Positions 42,391 to 50,507 of a stretch of DNA of 64,000 nucleotides are shown piece after piece (position 1 is the first letter of the stretch; the number at the start of each line of letters is the position of its first letter). Location: positions 2,958,001 to 3,022,000 of the forward strand of contig NZ_CP064689.1 in assembly GCF_023100945.1 (NCBI RefSeq). The letters are read 5' to 3'. The position numbers and the translations under genes are program-made. The DNA comes from Bradyrhizobium sp. 200 (GTDB lineage: Bacteria; Pseudomonadota; Alphaproteobacteria; Rhizobiales; Xanthobacteraceae). The notes under the pieces were generated by a model. It was not told where the DNA came from, did no database searches, and was given only the letters and a program-made list of their open reading frames with translations.

Positions 42391-43344
42391 TCAGTAGTCC
42401 CACCAGGCCGGCACCCAACGAAAGAGGTCGCCCGCGACGGCAACCCGGCCGACGGACGGGAACGGCATATGCGTGGCCACCAGCCACGCGCCCGTCTCAG
42501 CGAGCTCCCGCATGAGACGGACCCGAACGCGGGTCGCCTCCTCGGGGTCGTGTTCGAAGCCGTTGTGCCATTCGGGATGATCGAACGAGACCGGGAACAC
42601 GGCGTCGCCGGCGAACATCAGCGCCTCGCCGCCGGACTTGAGGCGGACCACGCTGTGCCCGGGGGTGTGGCCGCCGGTGCGAGTGACGACCACGCCCGGC
42701 GCCACCTCGTGCTGCTCCTCGAATATCCGCAGCTGGCTGCGGTACTCTTTCACGAACCGCTTGGACGCCTGCCGGGCTATCTCGGCGAGCTCGGGCGGCA
42801 TGCCGGTGCGGGAGAAATCGGGCGCTTCCCAGAACTTGACCTCGGCGGCGGACACATGAATCCGTAGGTCCGGACGCAGCCGTTCCTTCACGCCGTCGAC
42901 GAGCAGCCCACCAACGTGATCGAAGTGCATGTGGGTCAGCACCACGTCGGTGACGGACGAAAGATCGATGCCGGCCGCCTCCAGGCGATGGACCAGATGC
43001 CCGGCCCGCTTGAAGTCCGGGACCTCTGCACCGAGCCCGCTGTCGATGAGGATGGTCTGGCTGCCGCTGCGCACCACGACCTCGTTCAGCGCCCAATCGA
43101 ACGCATCGTGTGACAGCAGCATGTCGTCCAGCCAGGCCGCCCGGACGGCCGGGTCGGCATTGGTGGCCATCGACTCGGCTGGCGGCGTTACCACGCCATC
43201 GCTGATCACCAGTACGTCGATTTCACCGACCCGCAGCGCATAGCGTGACGGGACCAGTTCGTCCGGCGCCGCTCGACCAGGGCGTGAGGCGTTGTCCAGG
43301 CTCTCGATTGTCGTCTGCTGAATGTTGCGGATCACATGATTCAT
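42391..43344 (-). CDS. metallo-beta-lactamase fold hydrolase
   Basis: A 317-residue protein. The metal motif THMHFDHVGG (HxHxDH) is near residue 140, with GGHTPGHSVV, FAGDAVFPVSFDHPEW and the last His in VATHMPFPSVG. These give a two-metal MBL fold, as in lactonases or glyoxalase-like hydrolases. MLLSHDAFDWALNEVVV may form the cap. The ATG follows AGGAGACGAAG. It is not close to another gene on the same strand; the next gene upstream (43460) is also on the minus strand, 115 bases away. Confidence 0.88.
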   Translation of the reverse strand: MNHVIRNIQQTTIESLDNASRPGRAAPDELVPSRYALRVGEIDVLVISDGVVTPPAESMATNADPAVRAAWLDDMLLSHDAFDWALNEVVVRSGSQTILIDSGLGAEVPDFKRAGHLVHRLEAAGIDLSSVTDVVLTHMHFDHVGGLLVDGVKERLRPDLRIHVSAAEVKFWEAPDFSRTGMPPELAEIARQASKRFVKEYRSQLRIFEEQHEVAPGVVVTRTGGHTPGHSVVRLKSGGEALMFAGDAVFPVSFDHPEWHNGFEHDPEEATRVRVRLMRELAETGAWLVATHMPFPSVGRVAVAGDLFRWVPAWWDY

Positions 43345-43459
43345 CTTCGTCTCCTGCTGTGTGTTGAGGATCTGATTCGTCTTTGAAACTTCCGCGCTCG
43401 ATCTTGGCACTCGGGCGGTCTGCGCTTCGACGAAGCGCGGACCGCTTCCGCGTGAAGGG

Positions 43460-44677
43460 CTAGAGGAAGCCAGTCACATCAGTCACACGCTCCGGATCTG
43501 CCGAGGCCAGCGCCGCGGCACGCTCGGCACGCGGCGGATAGATCCAGACGGTGTTGATCTCCTGCTTGGTCTTCTTGGCGACGCCGCCGACCATCTTGAC
43601 GTTGCGTTCCCAGCCGCTGGTGAACAGCGCGCCGGCCTCGCCGAGGTCGAGACAGGTGACATAGGCCTTCTGGTGGTAGGGCTTGGTCGGCACGCCGAGC
43701 AGCTCGGCCGCGGCGTTGTTGCCGGCGAAGGCGCCCATCCGCGTGGCGTGCTGGCACGACATCAGCGCGTAGTTACCATCGTCGTCACAGGCGGCGCGGG
43801 CGGCATCGCCGGTGGCGAAGACGCCGGCAACTCCCGGTACGCTCAGGCAGCGGTCCACCAGCAGGCGGCCGAAATTGTCGCGTTCGGCAGGGATCTGCGC
43901 CGTCAAGGGTGCTGCGCGAATGCCGGCCGCCCAGATCACGGTCTCGGCTTCGATGTGTTCGCCGCTGGAAAGCGTGACGCCGGTTTCATCGAGCGAGGCG
44001 ACGCCGGCACCGAGCCGGGTTTCCACGCCGAGCTTGCGCAGCGCGTCCTCGATGACGGGGCGGGGGCCTTCGCCCATGTCGGGCGCGATCGCCTTGTTGC
44101 GATCGACGATGATGACGCGGGGCTTGGTGTCCTTGCCGAAGATCTCGCGCAGCCGCGCCGGCATCTCGGTTGCCGCCTCGATGCCGGTGAAGCCGCCGCC
44201 GGCGACGACGACCGTGTCGCGGCCATTTACGGCCGGCCGCTGGGCTAGGCCATGCAGGTGTTTGTCGAGCGCGATCGCATCATCGAGCGAGTCGACACTG
44301 AAGCCGTGCTCGGCAAGGCCCGGAATGTTCGGACGGAACAGTTTGCTGCCGGTGGCCAGCACGAGGCGATCGTAGGAGAGCGCCTTCCGCGTGCCTTTGG
44401 CCGTTGCGATCTGCACCATGCGAGATTTGGTGTCGATCGTCTCGGCGCTGCCTTGCACATAGACGACGTCGATGGTCCTAAGCACATCGAGCAGAGGTGC
44501 CGTCAGGGTTTCGGGCTTCGGTTCGTAGAGCCGCGGGCGAACCACCAGCATCGGCTCCGGCGCAACCAGTGCGATCTCGAGTTCTTCGGGCGAAACGCCC
44601 TGGATGTCGCGCAGGCGCGCGGCGGAAAGGGCGGCGTACATGCCGGCGAAGCCGGCGCCAATGATGACTAGTCGCAT
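43460..44677 (-). CDS. NDH-2-like NAD(P)/FAD oxidoreductase
   Basis: A 405-residue flavoprotein. The FAD Rossmann motif VIIGAGFAGMYAALSAARL is N-terminal and the second nucleotide-binding motif VVVAGGGFTGIEAATEM near residue 160. GVFATGDAARAACDD marks the FAD-binding end. It belongs to type II NADH dehydrogenases or related disulfide-like reductases. There is no C-terminal membrane-anchor helix. The stop is 115 bases before the MBL gene, so they may be one operon. Confidence 0.87.
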   Translation of the reverse strand: MRLVIIGAGFAGMYAALSAARLRDIQGVSPEELEIALVAPEPMLVVRPRLYEPKPETLTAPLLDVLRTIDVVYVQGSAETIDTKSRMVQIATAKGTRKALSYDRLVLATGSKLFRPNIPGLAEHGFSVDSLDDAIALDKHLHGLAQRPAVNGRDTVVVAGGGFTGIEAATEMPARLREIFGKDTKPRVIIVDRNKAIAPDMGEGPRPVIEDALRKLGVETRLGAGVASLDETGVTLSSGEHIEAETVIWAAGIRAAPLTAQIPAERDNFGRLLVDRCLSVPGVAGVFATGDAARAACDDDGNYALMSCQHATRMGAFAGNNAAAELLGVPTKPYHQKAYVTCLDLGEAGALFTSGWERNVKMVGGVAKKTKQEINTVWIYPPRAERAAALASADPERVTDVTGFL

Positions 44678-45218
44678 GTGTGTGCTCCTGTGGTTTGAAC
44701 TTCTAAAAAGTCCGCGCGCTACCGCCGCTGCTCTTCATTGAGGGCAGCTCGACGACGACGCGAAGTGTGAAACGAAATCGCTGGCTCTTAGGGAGAGACG
44801 CAGCCCGGGATTGACGACATTGGCATGGGGAATTCACATGCCGCGCGGCAGCCTCCGGAACTCAGCGGCCAGCCTTGTCGAAATGCAATCGGCGGAGCGG
44901 ACCTCGGGCTCCAGTCCTGGTAGGGGAGCTGGGCGCCATTCCTGGCCATGATAGAAATCACGGGTTTGGTCCTTTGTACGGACTGTGCCGGAATTTCCAC
45001 CTCCTCGCCGGTTGCCGAGGTGAAGCGAACCGACAACGAAAGTCCGTACACGAGTGCAGTCGCGACGCCCTTCCGTCGTGATGTGATTGCAAATCGGTTG
45101 ACGAAGTCCTTCCAGATCATTGTTTGTCTCCGTCTGTTAGCGTGGACGTAGCGATGATCTATCCGATCAGGTTCACAACTGCCCCAGAGCGATTGCCGTA
45201 CCTGTAGAGCGATTGCTG
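44678..45218. other. gap with haloperoxidase relic
   Basis: 541 bases without an intact gene. An open minus-strand frame (44788-45120, 110 codons with a plausible ribosome-binding site) includes at 44851-44958 a short alpha/beta hydrolase fragment. The remainder of the frame is unrecognised. Confidence 0.5.
44851..44958 (-). pseudogene. fragment of a non-heme haloperoxidase-type hydrolase
   Basis: It reads MARNGAQLPYQDWSPRSAPP followed by IAFRQGWPLSSGG. Intact haloperoxidases begin similarly, with a YKDW region and then HGWPLSSDDW. The fragment covers only the first strand and the oxyanion loop, with the catalytic core missing. It lies in an operon position between AraC and NDH-2-like genes. 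Confidence 0.55.
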
Positions 45219-46166
45219 CTAACGCACGCGCTTGCGCCAATCGCTCGGGGTCTCGCCGGTCAGCTTCCGGAACGCCGCGGCGAACGCGGTCTGCGAGGAA
45301 TAGCCAAGCGCCGCTGCGACCGAGACGACCGATGCGTCGGTGTCGCGCAGCATGTTCATGGCCTGCTCGAGGCGGTACTGGCGCAGCCAGGCATGGGGCG
45401 AAAGCCCGGTGCTTTCCTTGAAGGCGCGGCAGAAATGGAAGCGCGACAGCCCGGCATCCGAAGCGAGCGCAGCAAGGGAGACGTCCGCATCGCTGTCCGA
45501 GCGCAGGCGTTCGATGGCGCGGCGCAGCGCCGTTGGCGACAGCCCGCCCATGACCGGCTGCATCGTGGTCGGAGAGCCGGTGTGCGCGGCCAGGAGGCGT
45601 GTGGCCAGGAGGTCTGTCAGTTGCTGCCTGAACAGGGCATCCAGCGCCGCACTGCCTTCAAGCACATCCGCCGCACTCATGAGCAACCGCGATGTGATGG
45701 GGTCGGGATGCCCGGTTCGCTCCAGGAGATCGCCGAGAGACGTGTCAGCTTCACCGGCAACGCGCTCAAGCGTTTTGCGTGGAAGGTAGAGTTGAACGAC
45801 ATTGACAGGTCCCGGAATATCCCATCGGGAGCTCGAGCCAGCCGGAATGATCGTCACGACCCCGGAACGCGCCGTTCCAGTTGCAACTGATTTCCCGGTG
45901 CGCCGCTCCAGTCGCTGCGAGCCGGCGGGGTAAGTCATGACGACGTGATCAACCATCGGCTCGACGATGTCGTGCAGGGCGCCATGCTTCCAATGGGCGA
46001 TCGCGCCGCTGGACGGGTCAGAGGCCATGCGAAGGGGCGTGGTCCCGAGCACGCGTGCCATTTCCTCATCGGCAGGACGCAGCTCGGCGATCGGCAAGTT
46101 GCTCCCGCGCACCTTGGATGCGGCCGGCAGATTCTCGGAAGGATCGCGCAAGATCGGTTTGCTCAT
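45219..46166 (-). CDS. AraC family transcriptional regulator
   Basis: A 315-residue regulator. The C-terminal 100 residues have two helix-turn-helices: VSLAALASDAGLSRFHFCRAF and VVSVAAALGYSSQTAFAAAF, ending GETPSDWRKR. The N-terminal half is a divergent ligand domain with HDIVEPMVDHVVMTYPAGS. The Met at 46166 is preferred over upstream starts. It reads toward the haloperoxidase relic, which was probably its target. It is divergent from the next AraC gene with a 442-base gap. Confidence 0.9.
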   Translation of the reverse strand: MSKPILRDPSENLPAASKVRGSNLPIAELRPADEEMARVLGTTPLRMASDPSSGAIAHWKHGALHDIVEPMVDHVVMTYPAGSQRLERRTGKSVATGTARSGVVTIIPAGSSSRWDIPGPVNVVQLYLPRKTLERVAGEADTSLGDLLERTGHPDPITSRLLMSAADVLEGSAALDALFRQQLTDLLATRLLAAHTGSPTTMQPVMGGLSPTALRRAIERLRSDSDADVSLAALASDAGLSRFHFCRAFKESTGLSPHAWLRQYRLEQAMNMLRDTDASVVSVAAALGYSSQTAFAAAFRKLTGETPSDWRKRVR

Positions 46167-46608
46167 GGCGGTGTGCTCGCGTTGAGAAGGCCATGGACTC
46201 GCTCCGCTGGGCCCGTCTGTGGGCTGGCGCGAAGCTACGTTCGGTGCACGTTCTAGATGCTGTGCAGGTCCGGCGTCTTTCCCAAAGCGGCCGTGCTTTG
46301 CCCGATCCTGCTCAATCTCGCCAATGCCACAAGTAGCCAAAGTCGTAATCAGCGCGGCGAACAGAACCACGACGTCTGCAAATGCCTTCGCGGTGGGCAG
46401 CGATGTTGCCGACGAACACCAACGCCCAAACTCTGGGCAAGCCGACCAAGCTTTGGTGTTACAGAACCGTCACATCGCAGGCTTGATCATACAGTCGGAG
46501 CAACCGGCTGGACCGCGAGGAAATCTGGACGGCCGCCCGCCGATCCCCGATAATGTGCGGCGACCTCGCGGGCGATGATGAGATGAGCTACCCGGTCCAA
46601 CTCCACGG
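46167..46608. other. gap between two divergent AraC genes
   Basis: 442 bases with no gene seen. It must hold promoters for both regulators, but no clear palindrome stands out. Confidence 0.4.
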
Positions 46609-47574
46609 ATGGGGCCGACCCTTATGCCGCTGTTAGGCGTGTACGGACAAAGGCTCGGGCAGCCCTTGCATCTGAGGGACGCGCCCTCGCTGATCACGCG
46701 CACCCTGCGTAGTGCCGAACTTGCGGTTACCGAAACGCGCGAGGATAACCCCGTGCCAGGTCTTTCCGGCTCGTTTCCCGCCGAAGATGCCTATCTCGTC
46801 AGCCTCAAATTTCGTGATTACAGCGATTGCGAGTGCTGGGAGCGCGGCCGATGCGTGATCAAGACGGATGTCCGCGCCGGCGCAACCTATCTGTATGACC
46901 TGAAGCGCGATCCGCGTTACGTGATCGACAAGCCGTTCCACTCCCTGTTCTTCTATCTGCCACGCACGGCGCTCGACGACATCGCCAAACAGACCGGCGC
47001 ACCACGCATTGGCGAACTCGGCTATCAGCCCGGCATCGGCCATGACGACGCGTTCGTCCGTCATCTCGGCGCGTCGTTTCTGGAGGCGCTGCGGCGGCCG
47101 GAGGAGATCAACCAGCTTTTCGTCGACCATATGATGCTCGCGTTCGCTGCCCACGTCGCCCAGACCTATGGCGGGCTGCAGCGCCGCGGACCAAGCCGCG
47201 GCGGTCTTGCCCCGTGGCAGGCCAAGCGCGCCTGCGAAAGGCTCGAAGCCGACCTCGGCGGAACGCTTTCACTGGAGCAAATCGCGGCCGAGTTCGATCT
47301 CTCGGTCAGCCATTTTTCACGCGCATTTCGAATCTCCACCGGCCTGCCGCCGCACAAATGGCTGCTTCGCCGGCGCGTGGAGGCGGCCAAGCAGTTGATG
47401 ACGGTCCGAGACCTGCCGCTGTCCGAGATTGCGATATCGGCCGGGTTTGCCCATCAAAGCCACTTTACGCGGGTGTTTTCGGCCGCGGTCGGCGTTAGCC
47501 CGGGAGCGTGGCGCCGTGAGACGAATGGCGTCCCCGAAGGCGCTCAGCCATTCCGACAAGGAGCAATTCTGTAG
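46609..47574 (+). CDS. AraC family transcriptional regulator
   Basis: A 321-residue regulator. LSLEQIAAEFDLSVSHFSRAF and LSEIAISAGFAHQSHFTRVF are the two helix-turn-helices near the C-terminus; VGVSPGAWRRE follows. The N-terminal domain has YDLKRDPRYVIDKPFHSLFFYLP, a ligand domain. Several AraC regulators of this form control neighbouring exporters or oxidoreductases. The likely target is not evident, because the next genes (binding-protein fusions) have their own leader. Confidence 0.9.
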   Translation: MGPTLMPLLGVYGQRLGQPLHLRDAPSLITRTLRSAELAVTETREDNPVPGLSGSFPAEDAYLVSLKFRDYSDCECWERGRCVIKTDVRAGATYLYDLKRDPRYVIDKPFHSLFFYLPRTALDDIAKQTGAPRIGELGYQPGIGHDDAFVRHLGASFLEALRRPEEINQLFVDHMMLAFAAHVAQTYGGLQRRGPSRGGLAPWQAKRACERLEADLGGTLSLEQIAAEFDLSVSHFSRAFRISTGLPPHKWLLRRRVEAAKQLMTVRDLPLSEIAISAGFAHQSHFTRVFSAAVGVSPGAWRRETNGVPEGAQPFRQGAIL

Positions 47575-47657
47575 CGCGATTTGGCGTCAATTTTGTGCAT
47601 TTCTGAGGGCGGAAATGCGCGTCCGCTAACCGTGCCTCACGGAACGCCTGGACTCGC

Positions 47658-47703
47658 CACAAAATCAATCCGATTCAGACACATTGTCGGCGAGTAGGGT
47701 TGA
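47658..47703 (+). repeat. duplicated leader, copy 1
   Basis: 46 bases beginning CACAAAATCAATCCGATT. It matches 50399-50444 at 41 positions and lies 68 bases before the first SBP-fusion gene. Confidence 0.7.
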
Positions 47704-47770
47704 GACGCTGCCGGTTCGCATCACACGCCCAAACAATTCAACAAAAATACGGGCTCATAGGGGGGCTGCA

Positions 47771-50131
47771 ATGGGGATCGTCACCACGCGTCCGCGTATG
47801 GAGCAATTGTCCCGGTTTCGGACAGCAGCGGCCATGCGCCGGCTTTTCACCGCGCCTCGGCGCCACGCGGCAACGGCGCTGATGCTGGCTGCGCTTGCGG
47901 CGTCGGCGCTCACCGAACGGGCGCTTGCGGCGCCGGGCGACAACGAGATCCGGATTGGCAACACCATGCCCTATACCGGTCCTGCTTCCGCCTATGGCGT
48001 GATCGGCAAGGTGATGGCGGCCTATTTCGACAAGGTCAACGCCGAGGGCGGCATCAGGGGCCGCAAGATCAATTTCATTTCCTATGACGACGCCTACAAT
48101 CCGACCAAGACGATGGAAGCGACGCGCAAGCTCGTCGAGGAAGACAACGTTCTCTTTATATTGGCGAGCCTCGGCACCAACACGAGCCAGGCCGTCCACC
48201 CCTATTTGAACTCGAAGAAGATCCCGCAGCTCTTCGTCGCCTCGGGCGCGACGATGTGGGACCAGCCGCGCGAGTTTCCCTGGACCATGGGCTTTCTGCC
48301 CAGCTACCAGACCGAAGCCCACATCTATTCGCAGTATCTTTTGGAGAACAATCCGCGCAGCAAGATCGCGGTGCTTTACCAGGACGACGGCTTCGGCAAG
48401 GACTACCTCAAGGGACTGAAGGACGGCCTCGGCGGCAAGATTCCGATCGTGGCCGAGGCGTCGTACAAGGTGACCGACGTCAACATCGATGCGCAGATCG
48501 CCAAGCTCAAGGCCTCGGGCGCCGACGTCTTCATGCAATTCACCACGCCGAAATTCGCCACCATGGCGATCAAGCGAAATGCCGAACTCGGTTGGAAGCC
48601 GATACATTTCCTCGCCTCGGTATCTGAATCGGTGTCATCGGTGATGGCGCCGGCCGGCCTGGAAAACGCCGAAGGCATTATGTCGGCCATGTACCGGCTG
48701 GAGGGCGAGGATGCGGCTGCCGCCGGCCCCGCGGTGTTCCGCGAATGGAGCACCTTCATGGAGCGATATGTTCCGAGCGTCAGCAAGTCGAACGGCCAGG
48801 CCGTCTACGGCTATCTGAACTCCAGGCTCATCATCGAGGTCCTGAAGAACTGCGGCGACGATTTCTCGCGCGAAAACATCATGAAGCAGGCCCGCTCGAT
48901 CAAGGGCTTGCAGATTCCGATGATGGTCCCGGGTATCCAGATCAACACCAGCGCGAGCGACCACGCGACGATCGAGCAGATGCGGATGATGCGCTTCACG
49001 GGCGGCCACTGGCAGTTCTTTGGGCCGGTGCGGAGCGGCATCGATCCGGGCACCGTCAGCGATTCCTTCAAGACGCTCTTCAAGTATGGCACAGCCACCA
49101 AGCGCGATCTGGCCAACCAGCTCAACGCCAATACCGTCAGCCTGATGACCGGCTCGTTCGGCTCGACCTACGCCCAGATGGGCGCCGATCTCGCCTCCGT
49201 GCTCGATAACGGCACCTCGCTGCGGATTCTGCCGGTGATGGGCCGCGGATCGGTGCAGGCGGTGGCGGATATTCTGCTGCTGCGCGGCGTCGACGCCGGC
49301 ATCGTGCGCAAGGACACGCTCTCCTATCTCGACCGCAAGGACTTCGCCAAGGACATCCGCAACCAGTTCGTCTACGTCGCCAAGATGTTCAACGAGGAGA
49401 TGCATGTCCTGGCGCCGAAGAGCATCGCCAGGGTACGGGACCTTGACGGCAAGACCGTGGTGGTCGATTTGCCCGACAGCTCGACCTTCGTGACGGCGAT
49501 CAACGTGTTCGACCGGCTCGGCATCAGGCCGCATCTGATCTATCAGGAGCCGCGGCTGGCGGTGGACATGCTGCGCAAGGGTGAGGTCGACGCGATCGTG
49601 GCGATCGAGGGCAAGCCTGTGCAATGGCTGAGCCAGATCCAGGACCGCAATCTGCATCTGGTGCCGGTCGACTATGCCAAGCCGCTGCAGGAGGAATATC
49701 TGCCGTCCAAGCTGTCGTCGGCGGACTACCCGAACCTGCTGGCGGATGGCGGCTCGGTGGAGACGGTCGCGGCCGAAGCGGTGCTGGCGTCGTATAACTG
49801 GGCGCCGAACAGCGACCGCTATCGCCGCCTGTCGCTGTTGGTGGACACCATGTTCGACAAGGTCGCGCAGTTGCAGCGGCCGCCGTTCCATCCAAAGTGG
49901 AAGGAACTCGCGCCGAGGGCGACGGTGGCCGGCTGGACCCGCTTCAAGGCGTCGCAGGAATGGCTCGACCGCAACATGCCGCTGGCCGCGGGCTCGGCCG
50001 TGTCGGCGGCTTCGGGAGCCGCACCGCCGGCGGCTGCTGCGCCGGCCGCAGCCCTTGCCCCGCAGGACCCGCTGTATCGCGAATTCTTGGAGTGGCGGGC
50101 CAGCCGCGCCAAGGCCAGTACCAACAGGTAA
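47771..50131 (+). CDS. fusion of a Leu/Ile/Val-type and a TAXI-type binding domain (copy 1)
   Basis: A 786-residue exported protein. After a long n-region and signal segment (ending ERALA, about residue 52), residues 55-440 form a type I periplasmic binding domain: RIGNTMPYTGPASAYGVIG, KAYFDKVNAEGGIRGRKIN-like, and IAVLYQDDGFGKDYLKGLK. Residues 445-720 form a TAXI/NMT1-type II domain: VSLMTGSFGSTYAQMGADL and ILLLRGVDAGIVRKDTL. An Ala/Pro linker and DPLYREFLEWRASRAK end it. No permease is nearby. The ATG follows GGGGGGC. I know no named family with this domain order, though TAXI proteins are common. Confidence 0.82.
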   Translation: MGIVTTRPRMEQLSRFRTAAAMRRLFTAPRRHAATALMLAALAASALTERALAAPGDNEIRIGNTMPYTGPASAYGVIGKVMAAYFDKVNAEGGIRGRKINFISYDDAYNPTKTMEATRKLVEEDNVLFILASLGTNTSQAVHPYLNSKKIPQLFVASGATMWDQPREFPWTMGFLPSYQTEAHIYSQYLLENNPRSKIAVLYQDDGFGKDYLKGLKDGLGGKIPIVAEASYKVTDVNIDAQIAKLKASGADVFMQFTTPKFATMAIKRNAELGWKPIHFLASVSESVSSVMAPAGLENAEGIMSAMYRLEGEDAAAAGPAVFREWSTFMERYVPSVSKSNGQAVYGYLNSRLIIEVLKNCGDDFSRENIMKQARSIKGLQIPMMVPGIQINTSASDHATIEQMRMMRFTGGHWQFFGPVRSGIDPGTVSDSFKTLFKYGTATKRDLANQLNANTVSLMTGSFGSTYAQMGADLASVLDNGTSLRILPVMGRGSVQAVADILLLRGVDAGIVRKDTLSYLDRKDFAKDIRNQFVYVAKMFNEEMHVLAPKSIARVRDLDGKTVVVDLPDSSTFVTAINVFDRLGIRPHLIYQEPRLAVDMLRKGEVDAIVAIEGKPVQWLSQIQDRNLHLVPVDYAKPLQEEYLPSKLSSADYPNLLADGGSVETVAAEAVLASYNWAPNSDRYRRLSLLVDTMFDKVAQLQRPPFHPKWKELAPRATVAGWTRFKASQEWLDRNMPLAAGSAVSAASGAAPPAAAAPAAALAPQDPLYREFLEWRASRAKASTNR

Positions 50132-50507
50132 TCAGGCCAGCCAGCAACACGGCTTGACGATGGGACGCCCGCTTAGGAGGGACGGTCGAAGCCAAGTCGA
50201 TCGAGCAGATGCGCGCTGGTGGTTGTGGCAGGTTCATCAAGGCTTTCGCGAAATCGATCGTGGCCTGTGTTTGCAACCATAAGACGAATCGATATTCGCT
50301 GGCGCAACCGAGCCTTGATCCGGTAAGGCTAATGTCCTGCATTGTCACGGCAGGACGCATGATCGACTAACTGTGCTCCGCTAAACGTCTGGCCATGACA
50401 CAAAATCAATCCGATTAAGACACAATGTCAGCGAGTAAGGCTGAAATGGTGCGCGTTAAGCGAAAAATCGCACAATTGTGTTACTGTATTGTTCAGGGGG
50501 ACTGCGG
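50132..50507. other. gap between tandem SBP-fusion genes
   Basis: 376 bases without a gene. Near 50160-50185 lies a diverged copy of the terminator at 52902-52925, and at 50399-50444 the second leader copy. Confidence 0.6.
50399..50444 (+). repeat. duplicated leader, copy 2
   Basis: Matches 47658-47703 at 41 of 46 positions, 64 bases before the second SBP-fusion gene. Confidence 0.7.
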
